64,000 nt of DNA, taken from assembly GCA_023213395.1 (NCBI GenBank), contig CM041465.1:125681741-125745740 (forward strand). Direction: 5' to 3'. The notes beneath the pieces were generated by a model. It saw nothing but the letters and a program-made list of their open reading frames with translations. It did no database searches and had not been told where the DNA came from. Made by a program: the position numbers and the translations under genes. Positions 44,217-56,179 of this stretch are shown piece by piece (the first letter of the stretch is position 1; every line of letters starts with the position of its first letter). The DNA comes from Cycas panzhihuaensis (taxonomy: Eukaryota; Cycadophyta).

Positions 44217-44422
44217 CAGAGCAAAATATAAACAAAGAAATGAATGTACATACTTCTATTAAGATTCAATCTGCTTAAATATACAACAGTGATGTGGTGG
44301 TTACAACCACTAATGTAACCGATCACTCAGATACTGCCAAGTGGCATGATCTTATGAGTATATTAAGGGTGGGTCTAACATGACCCCCTTTTCTATCCTA
44401 GATAAAACATTATATTTCAACA
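44217..44422 (-). repeat. 3' LTR of the complete Copia
   Basis: 206 bp, TGTTGAAAAACAG to ATTTCAACA; direct match to 49184-49399. Confidence 0.95.
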
Positions 44423-44432
44423 CCCCCTCTTA
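44423..44432 (-). other. Polypurine tract of the complete Copia
   Basis: Minus strand TAAGAGGGGG directly before the 3' LTR. Confidence 0.8.
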
Positions 44433-46050
44433 ATGTTTTATCTCTAAAAGTCCTATCTTGTCTCTCAAATATTTGAGCCTTTCTCTCCCAAGAGGTTTTG
44501 TCAGAAGATCTGCAACTTGTTCAGATGTCGACAAGATTCCAAGTCTATCTCTTTATTCGCACTTTTTCTCTTATAAAGTGATGATGAACTTCAATATGTT
44601 TTGTTCTTGCATGTAGAATTAGATTTTTGGTCAGCTTGATGGCACTTTGGTTGTCACATTTTAGAGAAGTTGCTCCTTTCTTTGTTGATTCAAGTCAAGT
44701 AAGAGTTGTCTTAACCGCATGACTTCACGAGTTCTTGTTGTGGGTCGCTTTATATTCTCGTCAGAAGAGAGAGCTCTTGTTGCTTGTTTCTTCTTGCACC
44801 ATGAGATTCTCAAGCTCCTAAGAAAAAATAAAATCCACTTGTGGATTTCCTTTGTTCTTTGTCACCGGCCAGTCGGAATCGCGATGCCACATTATTTTGA
44901 TTGGATGCCGCTTTGAATATACTAACTTGAAATCTGTTGTTCCTTTGAGATATCTCAGAATTCTTTTTGCGGCTTGCCAGTGTCTCAACTTTGGATTTTG
45001 CATATATCTTGATATTAGTCCTACTGAGTAGGATATGTCATGCCTGGTGGCTGTCAAATAAATCAGACTTCCAATCATTTGTCTGTACAAAGTAACATCG
45101 GCATCCTTTTCCATACTATCTACCGTTAGATCACAATTTGTTTCCATGGGAGTTGTGCATGGATTGCAATTCTCCATCTGAAATCGAACAAGCAGATTTT
45201 TGATGTAGTTACTTTGGGACAAAGTTATGTAGTTTTGGTGTTGACCTATCTCCAGTCCTAAGTAATAATTTAGTGAACCCAAGTCTGTCATTTCAAATTT
45301 CTGTTGAAGTTGACTTTTGATCCACTTAATTCCTTCTACATCATTCCCAGTAAGAAGCATATCATCTACATAAACAACAATTATTTTTATCTTGTTGTTC
45401 ATTTTTCTTATGTACAGATTGGAGTCTGAGTTGCACCGAATAAACTTATTTTCTTTAAGAAAGTGATCTAATTTTGCATACCAGGCATGTGGTGCTTGTT
45501 TTAGACCATACAAGGCCTTTTTCAATTTGCAGACTAGATTCTCCTTTCCCTGTTCAGCATATCCTTTTGGTTGTTGCATATAGACTTCTTCTTCTAGTTC
45601 ACCATTTAAGAAGGCACTCTTTACATCCATCTGAGAGATTCCCCAACCTTGGGTAGTAGCCAAGGCTATTACTGTCCTTACTGTGTTCATCTTTGCGACT
45701 GGAGAAAAAGTCTCATCAAAATCTATGCTTGCTGTTTGGGTGTATCCCTTTGCAACTAACCTTGCCTTGTGTTTCTCAATTTTGCCATCTACTCCTTTCT
45801 TTGTTTTGTAAACCCATTTGTAGTTCTGATGGATTTATTAGCAGGTAGTTCTACTAATTCCCACGTTTGATTTTTCTTGATTGAATTTATTTCATTGTCC
45901 ATTGCTTCTCTCCATTCTTGATGATCTTTTGCTTCTTCAAAATTCTGTGGTTCAACTTTACTTAGAAGGGCTCTTGACCTTTGCCCCCAGGTTTTCTGTT
46001 CTAATATATTTCCTTCTTCAACTGTTTTGATATACCATTTTGGCAACTTT
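44433..46050 (-). pseudogene. Copia reverse transcriptase and RNase H
   Basis: The largest open stretch is 290 codons at 44818-45690: RVT_2 blocks QMDVKSAFLNGELEEEVYM (first catalytic Asp), LKKALYGLKQAPHAWY, IIVVYVDDMLLTGND (intact YVDD), LGSLNYYLGLEI, then the connection region RQMIGSLIYLTATRHDISY and RYLKGTTDFKLVY. RNase H runs from DSDW near 44875 to about 44440 with stops ([13 protein letters not shown] near 44640, [13 protein letters not shown] near 44590). N-terminal RT at 45789-46046 is out of frame with the main block. This is the best-kept polymerase in the window. Confidence 0.93.
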
Positions 46051-46109
46051 TTCTGTTTCTGTGGTCCTTCTTTTTCGATGGTGTCTCCTTGATTGGTTAA
46101 TGACGATGA

Positions 46110-46950
46110 ATCAGCTTGTCCTTCTTACAAGTAATTTACGAGTCATTTCCTTTTCGGTTTCTTGGTCTTCAAGTAACCGGTGATTCTCTAGCTCATCTTC
46201 TTGCATTACTCTGTGTCCAGCAATTTCCTGTTCCTTTTCATTTTCTATTACTTTAATTTGTGAAGATTCAACTGAGTTTTCTTCATTAAAGACGACATCT
46301 CTACTTACATAGATTCTATTTGTTCTTAGATCTATGCATTTATATGCCTTTGAATTTTTACTGTATCCTATTAAGACACATTCTATGCTTTTTGCGTCTA
46401 ATTTGGATCTCCTTTTATCAGGAATATGCACAAATGCTTGACTGCCAAATACTTTGAGGAAACTTACATCGGGTTTTTGTCCTGTCCAAGCTTCTTGAGT
46501 GATGTTCTTCAATGCTCGTTGGACTTACATTTATTAGATAGCATGCTCTGCTAACTACTTCTGCCCAATATGTCTTAGATATTTTTGTTCTATACATCAT
46601 GCTTTGAGCCATTTCCATCAGAGTTCTATTCTTTCTTTCAGCTACTCCATTTGACTGAGGAGTATAAGGAGTTGTAACTTGTCTACGAATCCCTCTGTCT
46701 TTGCAGTAATTTAGAAACTCTTTTGACATATATTCTCCTCCCCCATCTGATCTGATGCATTTGATCTTCATTCCTGATTCTAACTCGACACGCCTTAAAT
46801 TCTTTAAAAGTTTCAAAAACTTCTGACTTATTATGTAGGAAATATACCCATACCTTCCGGGTGAAGTCATCAATGAAAGTTAAGAAGTATCTACATCCAT
46901 TAATTGACAGAGGTGAAATTGGACCACAGATGCCTGTGTGTATCAATTCT
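46110..46950 (-). pseudogene. Copia integrase
   Basis: Core begins near 46946 (HTGICGPISPLSINGCRYFLTFIDDFTRK, core region of about 12 residues with the first Asp), frameshifts near 46800, then IRSDGGGEYMSKEF near 46750 (second Asp) and TPQSNGVAERKNRTLME near 46640 (Glu). YWAEVVSRACYLINVSP follows near 46560. A second frameshift leads to 46111-46512 with VFGSQAFVHIPDKRRSKLDAK and LIGYSKNSKAYK, the usual C-terminal block. Confidence 0.92.
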
Positions 46951-46989
46951 AATTTAGACTGAGCTTTCCAAGTGCTTTCTTTAAAAGGA

Positions 46990-47560
46990 AATCATCTTTG
47001 TTTCCCAAGTTGACAACCTTTACAAACAAATGTATCTGATGAAATATTAGGTAAACCATTTACCATTTTTGACTTTTCCATTTGTTTAAGTGTATCAATT
47101 GAGAGATGCCCATACCTTAAATGCCATACTTTATTATTAGATTTAAGAGCAGTACAAGCTTTTTCTTCCAAATAAGAAAGTACTGGATTTGACAGGAGTT
47201 TGTAAAGATCATTGCATCTGACTCCTTTTCCAACAATTTTACCATCTCTTTTCATATCCAAAATGTGGTAATTCCCTTCTTCATCAAAAATAGTTCTCAA
47301 ACCCTTTTTGCTCAGTTGAGAGATAGAGAGGAGATTCATTTTTAGATCTGGTACAAAAAGAACATTCCCAATTCTTCTTTCATTTCCATTCAGGTTTACT
47401 GAAATGGTTCTAATCCCTTTTATATTAAGGGAATACTTGTCACCCAGCTCCATTGACTTGTCCATATTGTATGGATTCATGGTTTGGAACCATTCTTCTT
47501 GACTTGTCATATGTTTAGAGGCTCGTGAGTCTATGTACTATATGTCTTTGTCTTTCATTC
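46990..47560 (-). pseudogene. Copia protease and GAG-pre-integrase, active site altered
   Basis: The protease active site near 47540 reads YIDSRASKHM where Copia proteases have D-S-G-A-S; the Gly is Arg, and a TAG precedes it in place of Trp. The open part 46992-47510 holds the rest (IGNVLFVPDLKMNLLSISQL) and GAG-pre-integrase (VWHLRYGHLSIDTLKQM, CKGCQLGKQR). The Gly change should abolish cleavage. Confidence 0.9.
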
Positions 47561-48515
47561 CCGTAACCAGTGCTGTGATGAAGGTCGTCTCCTCTTCTTC
47601 TTCTTCATCCTTTTCTTTGCTGTATCTGCCAATGGGTCGTTTTCCTTTATAAATTTCACTTCGTCTTTATGGGCACTGATAAGGATAGTGTCCACTTTGT
47701 CTGCAGTAGTAGCATATGTCAAAGGCTCTACAATTGTTGGCGAAGTGTCCAGTTCTTCCACAGTTGTAGCATATTCTATTTTCTCTGCTGCGTCCTCATC
47801 CTCTGGAGTTTGACCAGCGTCCTCGTCCTCTGAAATCTGGCGTTCTGCTTGGTCCTTGAAACTATTGTCTTCCTCTTGGACCAAGATTCAGTCTAGATGC
47901 AAATGCATCCTCCAATTCTGTCATGTTTTCGTATCTTTTGTTTCTTTGTTCCTGTCTTAGCAGCAAACCTGTCAATTCATCAAGAGTTAATTTGTCTAAC
48001 CTATCATTGTCGGTGATAGTGTTGACAATTGTATCAAATGATTTTGGCAGCCTTGCCATTACAATTTCCACAAGATCTTATTTAGATATTATGCCTCCAG
48101 CACTCAAGAGATTATTTCTCATAGTGATGATTTTATGCATGAATTCTTCTACCTCTTCATTTTCTTTCATGTGAAGTTTATACAACTCTTCTTTGAGTGT
48201 AATTATTCTCGCCTTATTCTTTTATCCGTATAAATTTTCCAGGCATTTCTAGATTTCAAAAGCCTGATTCAATTTCTCGACATAAATAAGAACAGAGTCT
48301 GAAATAGACATTTTTAAAATGAGACTACCCATATTATTTCTTTCAATCCAATTTCCTAACTTATCATCATCAGCAGAAGGACGTTTTTCTATCCCTTTAG
48401 CAATTTCCCAGGCATTTTTCATCCTCAAAATGGTTTCCATTTTAATTTTCCATACATGGTAATTTGAACCAGTTAATTTTTCTGGTTCAGGTAGAGTGAT
48501 GAGAGAGGAAGACAT
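47561..48515 (-). pseudogene. Copia gag with two zinc knuckles
   Basis: Starts at the Met at 48515 (MSSSLITLPEPEKLTGSNY). UBN2 capsid: YHVWKIKMETILRMKNAWEI, then after stops near 48240 and 48080 the block MARLPKSFDTIVNTI and LTLDELTGLLLRQEQRNKR (47862-48071). The frame then continues through two stops into CYNCGRTGHFANNC near 47770 and a second knuckle CYYCRQSGHYP near 47720. An acidic 109-codon ORF here (47555-47884) is out of frame with these and is shadow. Confidence 0.88.
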
Positions 48516-49172
48516 GATTTTTTAGGTCAAAACCAGAATTAGAGGTTGTCAGTATGGTATGACGGAATTACATACAAAACCCTAGTTATGCGGCCAAAAA
48601 GTGTACCTCAAGCTGAAGGTTTCTCGGTAGTTCAAATCTGAAGGCGGTTTTTCAAAAAACTTTCTCAAAAGAGAGAAATCTGGCTTTGAATAAAAAACGA
48701 CGGCTAGGGCAGAATTTAGATTTGAGAAGAAATCTGAGAAAATACTGAAATAAATTCTTCGAATCGAGTTGGAAACTTGATGTACTATCACTACGAAGGG
48801 TTTAGGATAGATTTTACCCAATTTTGAGTGTAAATCGATGAGATTTCTGAGAAAATCTCTTGAAAATCATGCAGACTGGTTCGAGGGCATTTTGGTCTGC
48901 AAAATGATCTCAGACAAACTCACTCTAGAAGAAAAATATACTCAGCATCTTCAGATCTACCTCCCCACAAAATTTGGCTTCGATCTGAGCACTTTGAAAA
49001 TTTTCCGTCACAATTAAAATGCATGGATCCGCATACCTGCATAATCCTTTGAAGAAATGTATGATCTTGACTTGCAAAAGACTGCCTACTGCTTTGTCTC
49101 TCTTTGCACTCTTGACTGAGATGATTTGACAGAAGAAATTCACCAGAAGAGGAATCAGATTAAACAGGCCTG
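48516..49172. other. Leader of the complete Copia
   Basis: About 650 bp between primer-binding site and gag Met. No coding evidence; small ORFs only. Confidence 0.6.
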
Positions 49173-49183
49173 CTCTGATACCA
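49173..49183 (-). other. Primer-binding site (initiator tRNA-Met) of the complete Copia
   Basis: Minus strand TGGTATCAGAG directly after the 5' LTR. Confidence 0.92.
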
Positions 49184-49399
49184 TGTTGAAAAATAGAGCA
49201 AAATATAAATAGAGAAATGAATGTACATACTTCTATTAAGATTCAATCTGCTTAAATATACAATAGTGATGTGATGGTTACAACCACTAATGTAACTTAT
49301 CACTCAGATACTGCCAAGTGGCATGATCTTATGAGTACATTAAGGGTGGGTCTAACATGACCCCCTTTTCTATCATAGATAAAACATTATATTTCAACA
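49184..49399 (-). repeat. 5' LTR of the complete Copia
   Basis: 216 bp, TGTTGAAAAATAG to ATTTCAACA. The length differs from the 3' LTR by about 10 bp of indel. Confidence 0.95.
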
Positions 49400-49404
49400 A
49401 AAGC
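49400..49404. repeat. Target-site duplication AAAGC, right copy, of the complete Copia
   Basis: Exact match to 44212-44216. Confidence 0.92.
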
Positions 49405-50566
49405 TACCAACAACTGATTAGCATCTCAATGATAAATAAATATATTAAGTTAGAGTGAAAAATTTGCTTGAAATATTTAAAAATATGTCTAATTAGGACC
49501 AAATAGGAGCCTCAATTTTAACTACTTTAAAGAGCTATAAAATAATATCAGTTTAAAGTAAAACATATTCTAATATGAAGAGTATTAAAACCTCTTTTCT
49601 GACAAATCCAACCATTCAGAAAACAAGCTCCTGGAGTTCAAGATATTGATGAATGTATATGAGGACCCTTTTAAGGACTCAAAATAGAGCCACGAGACTT
49701 AAATGTTATAAAATTTAAATTATATAAAATGAAATGAAAATAGTCATGTATAGATTAGAGATCTCTTAGTATGTCTCAAGCCAAAGAAACTAAGAAAAAA
49801 ATACTTCATTATTGCTAAAAATAATGGACTTAAGATAAATTGGTTACCTTGACTTCACTAGCTTAAAAACCTACAAAACAACTTCAAATTAGATAAAAAA
49901 AAAAAAATACCAATATGTAGAGAACTGAACCAACTTTCTAATAAAATAGACAGTTCAAAAAATGGAGCTCATATACCAAAGATATTGCAAAAATGGTAAG
50001 AGGACCTCTTTATGGTTAGTAAAATAAGAGCTAAATGGAGGGGTCACTTTGATTGATTAAAACTTAGTAAAAAATATCTAATATTTGATAAATGAATAGT
50101 CTACATTATAGCTCTCTAAAAACAGACGTAATGGAACTAGTTTCGCTGAAAACTAATAAGCCAGAGAGAAGATACAACAAAAGAAATGACAAAGACATCT
50201 TGAGTAATATTAAAATAAATATTAAAAGAACACTTTTAATAAAGGTTGATTAGCCCCTTTGACAGGCTAGCCCCTAGTCACTTGGGAGGCAATATGACCA
50301 CATGAAGGGGGCTCTGAATCTCATAATTAGAATAACCTAGATATACTAAGGTATGATAACAAATAATATTTTATTAGTAAAGATATTTTAATTCATAGTG
50401 AAGGCATTTGTAAGTGTCATGCCCTTGAAGTTAGATTCATTATCACTAATGAAACATTCTAAAGTCCTTTGTGAGTGTGTCATAACAAAGATTTATTGTT
50501 AGAATGAAGCTAATATCCCATCAATGAAATAAGAAACAAGTAATGGCTAATATCCCATCAAGCTAA
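49405..50566. other. AT-rich DNA between complete Copia and duplicated block, no gene seen
   Basis: 1.16 kb, stops in all frames, no recognised domain. It ends in three short GCTAATAT repeats that abut the duplicated block. Confidence 0.5.
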
Positions 50567-50570
50567 TATT
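50509..50570. repeat. Short filler-like repeats at the duplication breakpoint
   Basis: GCTAATATCCCATCAA occurs at 50509 and again at 50546, and a third GCTAATAT starts at 50562 and runs into the duplicated block at 50567. Such templated repeats are typical of plant end-joining repair. Confidence 0.7.
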
Positions 50571-51577
50571 CTATCTTTCTTCCATAGTTGTGTTAGTTGT
50601 TCTCCTTTATAAACTTGACCTTTTGGCAAAATAATTTTTTTCTAAGTGACCATTCTTATGGTAGTAGGAATATTAAATGGTTACTCTACCCCTTCAACTC
50701 ATACCTCTTTAACTTTGGTTTCTACCCATAGGGGTTTGACCTCTTCCACTTCCTTGAGGCTTATAATTTTGGCTTTAACCTTAGCCTTGGTAGTACCTCT
50801 AATTTTTATACTAATTTAGTCCTTGTCCTTGATAGTTACTTTATCCTTGTGCTTGAAAACCTTGATGATAACCTTAGAAACCTTAACTTTATCATTGAAA
50901 ATAGTTTTTTGGTTAGCCTCTATCTCTAGTGGATTGACCTCTATCCCTAGAAATTTGTCATTGATAATTAGGCCTAATTTTTACCTTAATGGTAAAGGCA
51001 TATTCAAGAGATTCACTTCTCCCTTTCTTTTCTCTAGATACTAGAAGCATAGAACTTAGTTGATCTATTTTGAGTGTATTAAGGTCCTTAGAAACTTCTA
51101 TATTAGTGACCACTATTTTCAACCTTTTGATATATCCTACACATCTTAGGATTTTCTTTAATAACTCTTTATTCACTAATCATCTCACCAAAGGATCTCA
51201 TCTGGTTAACTAATCTTTAGACCTTAGTAATAAAATCATTAACTCCTTCATGACCTATCATCATTATGTTTTTAAATCTACATATTAAGGTTTAAAGTTT
51301 AGATGATATATCTCCTTAGCAAGTTATCTTGAGTGTGTCTTAAACCTTTTTTGATGTTGTAGCTTCACAGATTCTAGGGAAGATATAGTCCTAATGTACA
51401 AAAGATAAGTGAAATTGCTTCATTGTCCTTCTTTTCATACTCTTTGAAGTATTTCTTCTAATCCTCCATGACATCTTTATCAATCAATTAATAACTTATA
51501 TAAATAAGTTCCCATATGTCTTTTGTAATAAAGATAAACTTCATTCACCTACTCCAATTAAGAAAATTTATACTATC
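50567..51577 (-). pseudogene. Copia gag fragment, second copy
   Basis: Duplicate of 8845-9855 with scattered substitutions. It begins abruptly in the zinc-knuckle region: protease, integrase, RT and LTR, present left of copy 1, are absent here. It ends with CTATC at 51573-51577 against the Gypsy LTR. Confidence 0.88.
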
Positions 51578-54202
51578 TAAAACGCGTCTGTGGGGTGATC
51601 TCCTACGTTTAGTAAGATGTGGCTAACTAAGATGTAGTTAGGCTATGAGTGGGATATAACGGCAAGGAAAACAACACGCAGGGCATCTGTGTGCCGGAGC
51701 ACAGATTCAGGACCTACAAATGGCGTCTAATTGCCTTTGGGCAATCTCTAGAGAAGGATGCAAGATGAGGCCTTGGGCCGTCCCAAAAGAAGAGGCCCTC
51801 CTACCCCTAGGATGGCCAGGAAGAGGAAGAGGGACCCTAAAGAGTCACGCCTTCTCAAGAGAGGGAGAAGGCGATGAATAAGAAAATGTGTGTAGTATAG
51901 TGCTCTACGTGTGGGCTAGGTGGGGAGGTGAGGAACAGATGACTCACACCAAAAAACCTACCTACACGTGATATAAATAACTATAAACAAAAGAGACGCA
52001 CAAATGCAGGGATGAGTTCTTTTTCTCTTTTTCATTTCCTATGTGTTTTAGCATGAAAACATATGCGTAAAAGAAAACACTGCAGGAAAGGACCCAAAAA
52101 AGAAGAAGAATACCTAGAAATGTAGTGCGGTTGGAGTGTTGCGACCTTCGATTCTTTGTGCGCTCTCCCACTCAAACTTGTCATGCAGGTGAAGGACTAG
52201 ACGACGACGGTTGCCGTGAGCAGTCAAGGGGCTATCTTACCTTCCCCAAATATGTAAAAAAGTAAAGCAACACAAAGAAAGGCAAAAGGAAACAAAGAAA
52301 TACTACCAACAAAAGACTAACCTGTCAAGAAGTTTGCCTTGTACATATTTCTATTTCTGCGAAGCCTGCCAATCACAACACGACAGTTTCTCCCTCTCGG
52401 AAGAGGGGATGCCAAATATACCTAATATATGTATATGTAAATACAAAGAAATTGATAGTAAATCAAGTCAAAGAAATATTACACATCACTCCAAAACTCT
52501 AAGCAAAACTCAAGTAAGCAGCAGCACCAAATGATATCCAAAATGAAGGAGTTAGCCTTGGAATGACCAACTCACCCACATATGTCTCTATGTAGCCTCG
52601 AGGGAGGGAAAAATAAAGTATACTAGCTGTATGGGATAGCAAATAAGAGAGGAAATAGACCAACAAAATGATATACAAGCAAACCCAAGAGACGAAGTGC
52701 TATGGACAACAAATCATCGAGTTGGGATGAGTTAAGGGTCACAGACCAACTAGGAAGGGTTTTGGGGCTTATGTGGTGCCCAAAACTAACAAGTGCAGGT
52801 CTGAAACCAACATGGCAAGGGGCTACCAACACTGTTTCAGATATGGAAATAGGCTCTCAAAATCCCTGACCCAGCTCCAAGGGAGGCATAAGGTGAAAGA
52901 GGAAGGAAGGGAAGGGTTTTGACCCTTGGGGAGAAGGCCAACAAGGGGACTAATCCTGCCTTTCTCCTTTCACCCTTCCTTGTGTAACCCTCTTGCACAG
53001 CCACCTTGAAGTAAGCTTACAGGAAATGAGATATAGAGCACTATAAAATAGGGAGTAGTAGGCAAGCTCTTATAGGATGCCAAGCCAAGAGAAAAAAATA
53101 ACTAAAAACTGTTCATGAAAGGGAGGAGAAAAACATGAATTTTAGAGAAACATTGGAGAGGTACCTTGTAGTAGGAAGTAAGAGCTTGATCTTGCCAAAA
53201 ATTAGGAAAAGAAGCCTACGTTTGATAGGATTTCCAAGCCTGGGCTAAAGAGGAGGCAAATGTGAGAGTACAACTAAGATCTTGGAACTTTGGAGCTAGC
53301 TTAGTTGAGTTGATGTGAGTCTTCCTTCCACCAAGATGTAGATCTGCAAAGAGAGGGCCTGAGCTACTAGAGCAAGGCTTGAGACACAGCTGGTATCCCT
53401 GTGGAAAGATCACTAGAGCCAAAGAGCAGATTCCCTGACAGTCCTGGAGAAAGAGCTAGAGTAGTGCCAAAAAAATGAATAGAGAAGAGACCCAAGTGAG
53501 TTACTTTTTGGGTCTTATATTCCCCCTAACTCTAAATGAGCGTTCATGGTTATGGGGAGATGAGTGTGTACAGATGCCACGTGGCAGTTCTGCGAAAAGA
53601 GTGGGAACTGCCGCGACTGTTTAAAAAATAATTTTAAATAATCGCACCATGGTAAACTTCGCGGTACCATGGTAAATATCGCGGTACCATTAAGTTTACA
53701 GTGGTGCAGGCCTACAAGCTAAAATTAGGGTAGAAATAGGGCCTAAAGCCAAACAGAGGGTATACTGGGGCTAGGTAGGCTAGAAATTCCTACCCAAGTT
53801 GCTGACAAGTGGGCAGAAGAGAGGAACGAGTCTCAATGGGGGTCCTATCATACTTAAAAAGAGAATCAAAGTAGATATAGGATCATTGTCATGGACGAGA
53901 CATGACCGACAATGGTGCTCAAGGAGTTGTGGAGACATTGTGGGTGGCTGAGTGCCATATGGGGTGCATGACTCGCTGAGGAGTGCCCCACTGGGTGAGT
54001 CATGGGTGAGTGGTGTGCAGTAGGCATAAGCAACGTGATTAGGCAAGAAAGCAATGCAATCACGTAAATAATAGGCAAGCATGCATCAAGCAATACACTA
54101 AGCAATCTCGACCAAGCAAAAGTGAGGATGGGAGTAAGAAACATATACTTGAGCTTACCTGAGTCGACTCATCCTAAATCCATTCCTAGTAGCCGAGAAA
54201 CA
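51578..54202 (-). repeat. 3' LTR of Gypsy element 1, second copy
   Basis: 2625 bp. The left terminus decayed to TAAAACGC; the right end is GAGAAACA. It shares with the LTR at 9856-12465 the duplicated GGTACCATGGTAAAT unit that the 23536-26145 LTR lacks, so it descends from that 3' LTR. Confidence 0.92.
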
Positions 54203-54214
54203 CTGCCCCTTGGT
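54203..54214 (-). other. Polypurine tract, second copy
   Basis: Minus strand ACCAAGGGGCAG directly before the LTR; one G shorter than in copy 1. Confidence 0.75.
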
Positions 54215-54539
54215 AGTAGAGCCTCACTACTCAGAAGCGTGGTGTGATGGCAAATGCTGGCAACAAAAAACTATTAGTAGCACATGTGTATATATATAAA
54301 TAAATCATGAACATCATATGGACCAAGGGTGTTGGCGAGTGTCGTGGCAGAATGCATGGACAAGGGAGATGGAGACGAGGACAACATAGGGGCTGCCTAT
54401 GTGTCGTCTAAAAGTCGACTTGTAAATGAAGAAAACGAAAGAGGGGGATGCCCCCGCCACTAAAATGCAATGAGTGGTGTGAAGCCACCCAATAGACTAA
54501 ACAAGCAAACTAGAGGAAGGGTGACCAGAGACTTGAGCA

Positions 54540-55327
54540 ACGAGCTGGCCAAACAAGTCTCTCAAAGGCAATCTCTAAGAAGAGGGAGGTGACACTCGAG
54601 GATGAGGTGAACGAGGCCGTCCGCCTCAGCATTGAGGGCTTGGGGAATATGGCAAACGTCGACAGACTAGAAGCAAGCCAATAGAGACCTCGCGGCCGAC
54701 GCTAAGGCTCTTAAGCGTGGGCACCACACCTGGTAGACTTGGGTGAGATGAGACACCACCACTTAAGAGTCGTAAAGAAGGATGATGGGTCCATGATAGA
54801 AATGCCATACATCGGTGATGGATTCAATAACAGCCATGTACTCAGCTAATTATTGGTCGCCTTGAGGAGGAAGATACTAGAGCATAGATAGTCATGTCCA
54901 GTGGAATTACAGAGTATCCATGCGGCGGCAGAAGGACCAGGATTACCCAGCTTCCGCCATCAGTGAAAATGAAAAGAGCCATGAGTAGGACGACTTCCTT
55001 GCTAAAAGAAGTACAATGTAATCAACAAAAGAGACAAGGAGAGGACTCTATATCGCTAGTAATGGTGGCCATAAAGGGGTATGAAGGCCTAGCAATGAGG
55101 TGACCCAATGGTAGGGAAGAGGAATGGCGAAAAGGGACCCCAAGACGCCCAAAATGGCTTAAGGGAGCACAAAGGGGCACCCGGTCAGAGGGGACATTCC
55201 CTATGGGAGTACCAAGAGCAAAAACAGGCAACGAAAATGAGTCCAGGGTGGCAAAACGAGTGAAACGAGTATAAACTCGGGCATGCACAGGAGTGGCACG
55301 CAAAACGAGATGAGGAGGCTTCGGCAA
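54540..55327 (-). pseudogene. RNase HI-like ORF, second copy, with complete C-terminus
   Basis: Same N-terminal extension from 55327 (101 open codons). Then FIFTDGGS near 54970, closer to the family than copy 1, the same one-base shift before GNPGPSAAAW, the TNNE region near 54860 altered by mutation, and YDSQVVV-like (here LLYDS then a stop). The final block HIPQALNAEADGL near 54640, absent from copy 1, carries the last acidic residue of RNase HI enzymes. It ends near 54540 after stops. Not functional, but it shows the ancestral ORF held a full RNase HI domain. Confidence 0.7.
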
Positions 55328-55489
55328 AATGAACCGTCCGGGGCACCATTAATGCGCTGAGAGAAATGGGTTAAAAGGAATCCACAGAGACCGAAAGGAG
55401 AACTGGGCCAGAAGGCAATGTTGGCCACGGTAGAAATGTGGTCTAGAAGGCTACCTCAAGGGCGAAAAAGGAAGAAGTGCCCGGCGGGG

Positions 55490-55530
55490 GCCTCGCCTAT
55501 ATAAAGAAAAGTCGAATGAAAAAGGTTTCA
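55490..55530 (+). promoter_or_regulatory. TATA-box promoter for the antisense PMD gene, second copy
   Basis: TATATAAA at 55498-55505 in the same GC-rich setting as in copy 1 (13574-13581). Confidence 0.55.
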
Positions 55531-56179
55531 TTATCACAAGCTCTCGTATGAAATCCATAACTCATTTCTTACGTAGCAGAGCACTACCCCACTTTCAAGA
55601 CACGTAATGAGAGATCTGACCGTTGGATTAAGACGAGGAGACAGCCAGAGTGACCGAGGGATCGAGATGACAATTGCGCAACCAGATCCAGTGAGTGGAT
55701 CGCCAAACCCAACCTGAAATTGCTATTTGAAATTTAATGCTTTTTTACGAGTGTTTTATGCAGTTTTTAGCCCCATAAGGGCGAGAAGCAACCTCTCAGG
55801 GTATGAATTGGACCTGAAGAGGGGCAGGACTAGGGTATTAGGCAGCCCTGGTCTTGGTGGGCCTGTTTGTGGTCTATCCAGAGGAAAAATTTTAATTTTT
55901 GGGGGCCGGGAATCCCCCCCCCCCCCCTTAGGGGGGTGACGTTCTCACCACGACAAAGATCGCGATGCCACGATCTTTTCCACGGGGCGATCGCCTGGCC
56001 TAACCTAAATTCTACGGTACTGTGAAATTTAGCATGGTGTAAGGCCAGGATCCTGGAAAAAAAGAAAGAGGACCCCGAGGGGTCCCAAATCTGGACTAAA
56101 TAATGCCAAGAGAGGGTCTGGAGAAGCCAGGATTGAGTGTTGGCTGCAGACTAACACGTTTGAGTGGCATTTTTTACAG
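55531..56179 (+). other. PMD leader/first intron, second copy
   Basis: Counterpart of 13607-14250, ending in the same ATTTTTTACAG acceptor. The poly-C run is 14 bases here (55914-55927) against 9 in copy 1. Confidence 0.45.

Larger units (their letters stand above)
44217..49399 (-). mobile_element. Complete Ty1/Copia retrotransposon, 5.18 kb
   Basis: LTRs 44217-44422 and 49184-49399, exact 5-bp AAAGC duplication, tRNA-iMet primer-binding site, polypurine tract, and the Copia order gag, protease, integrase, RT, RNase H on the minus strand. Short LTRs of about 210 bp and protein similarity suggest a Tnt1-like group. It has fewer disruptions than its neighbours and is among the younger insertions, but stops, a frameshift and a changed protease active site make it defective. 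Confidence 0.95.

Noticed and set aside
44818-45690. Intact-looking 290-codon reverse transcriptase as evidence of an active Copia
   Set aside because: The same element has a mutated protease active site, stops in gag and RNase H and frameshifts in integrase, so it cannot act alone.
47555-47884. Acidic 109-codon ORF in the complete Copia
   Set aside because: The neighbouring frame encodes two clear CCHC zinc knuckles in the right place, so this frame is a shadow.
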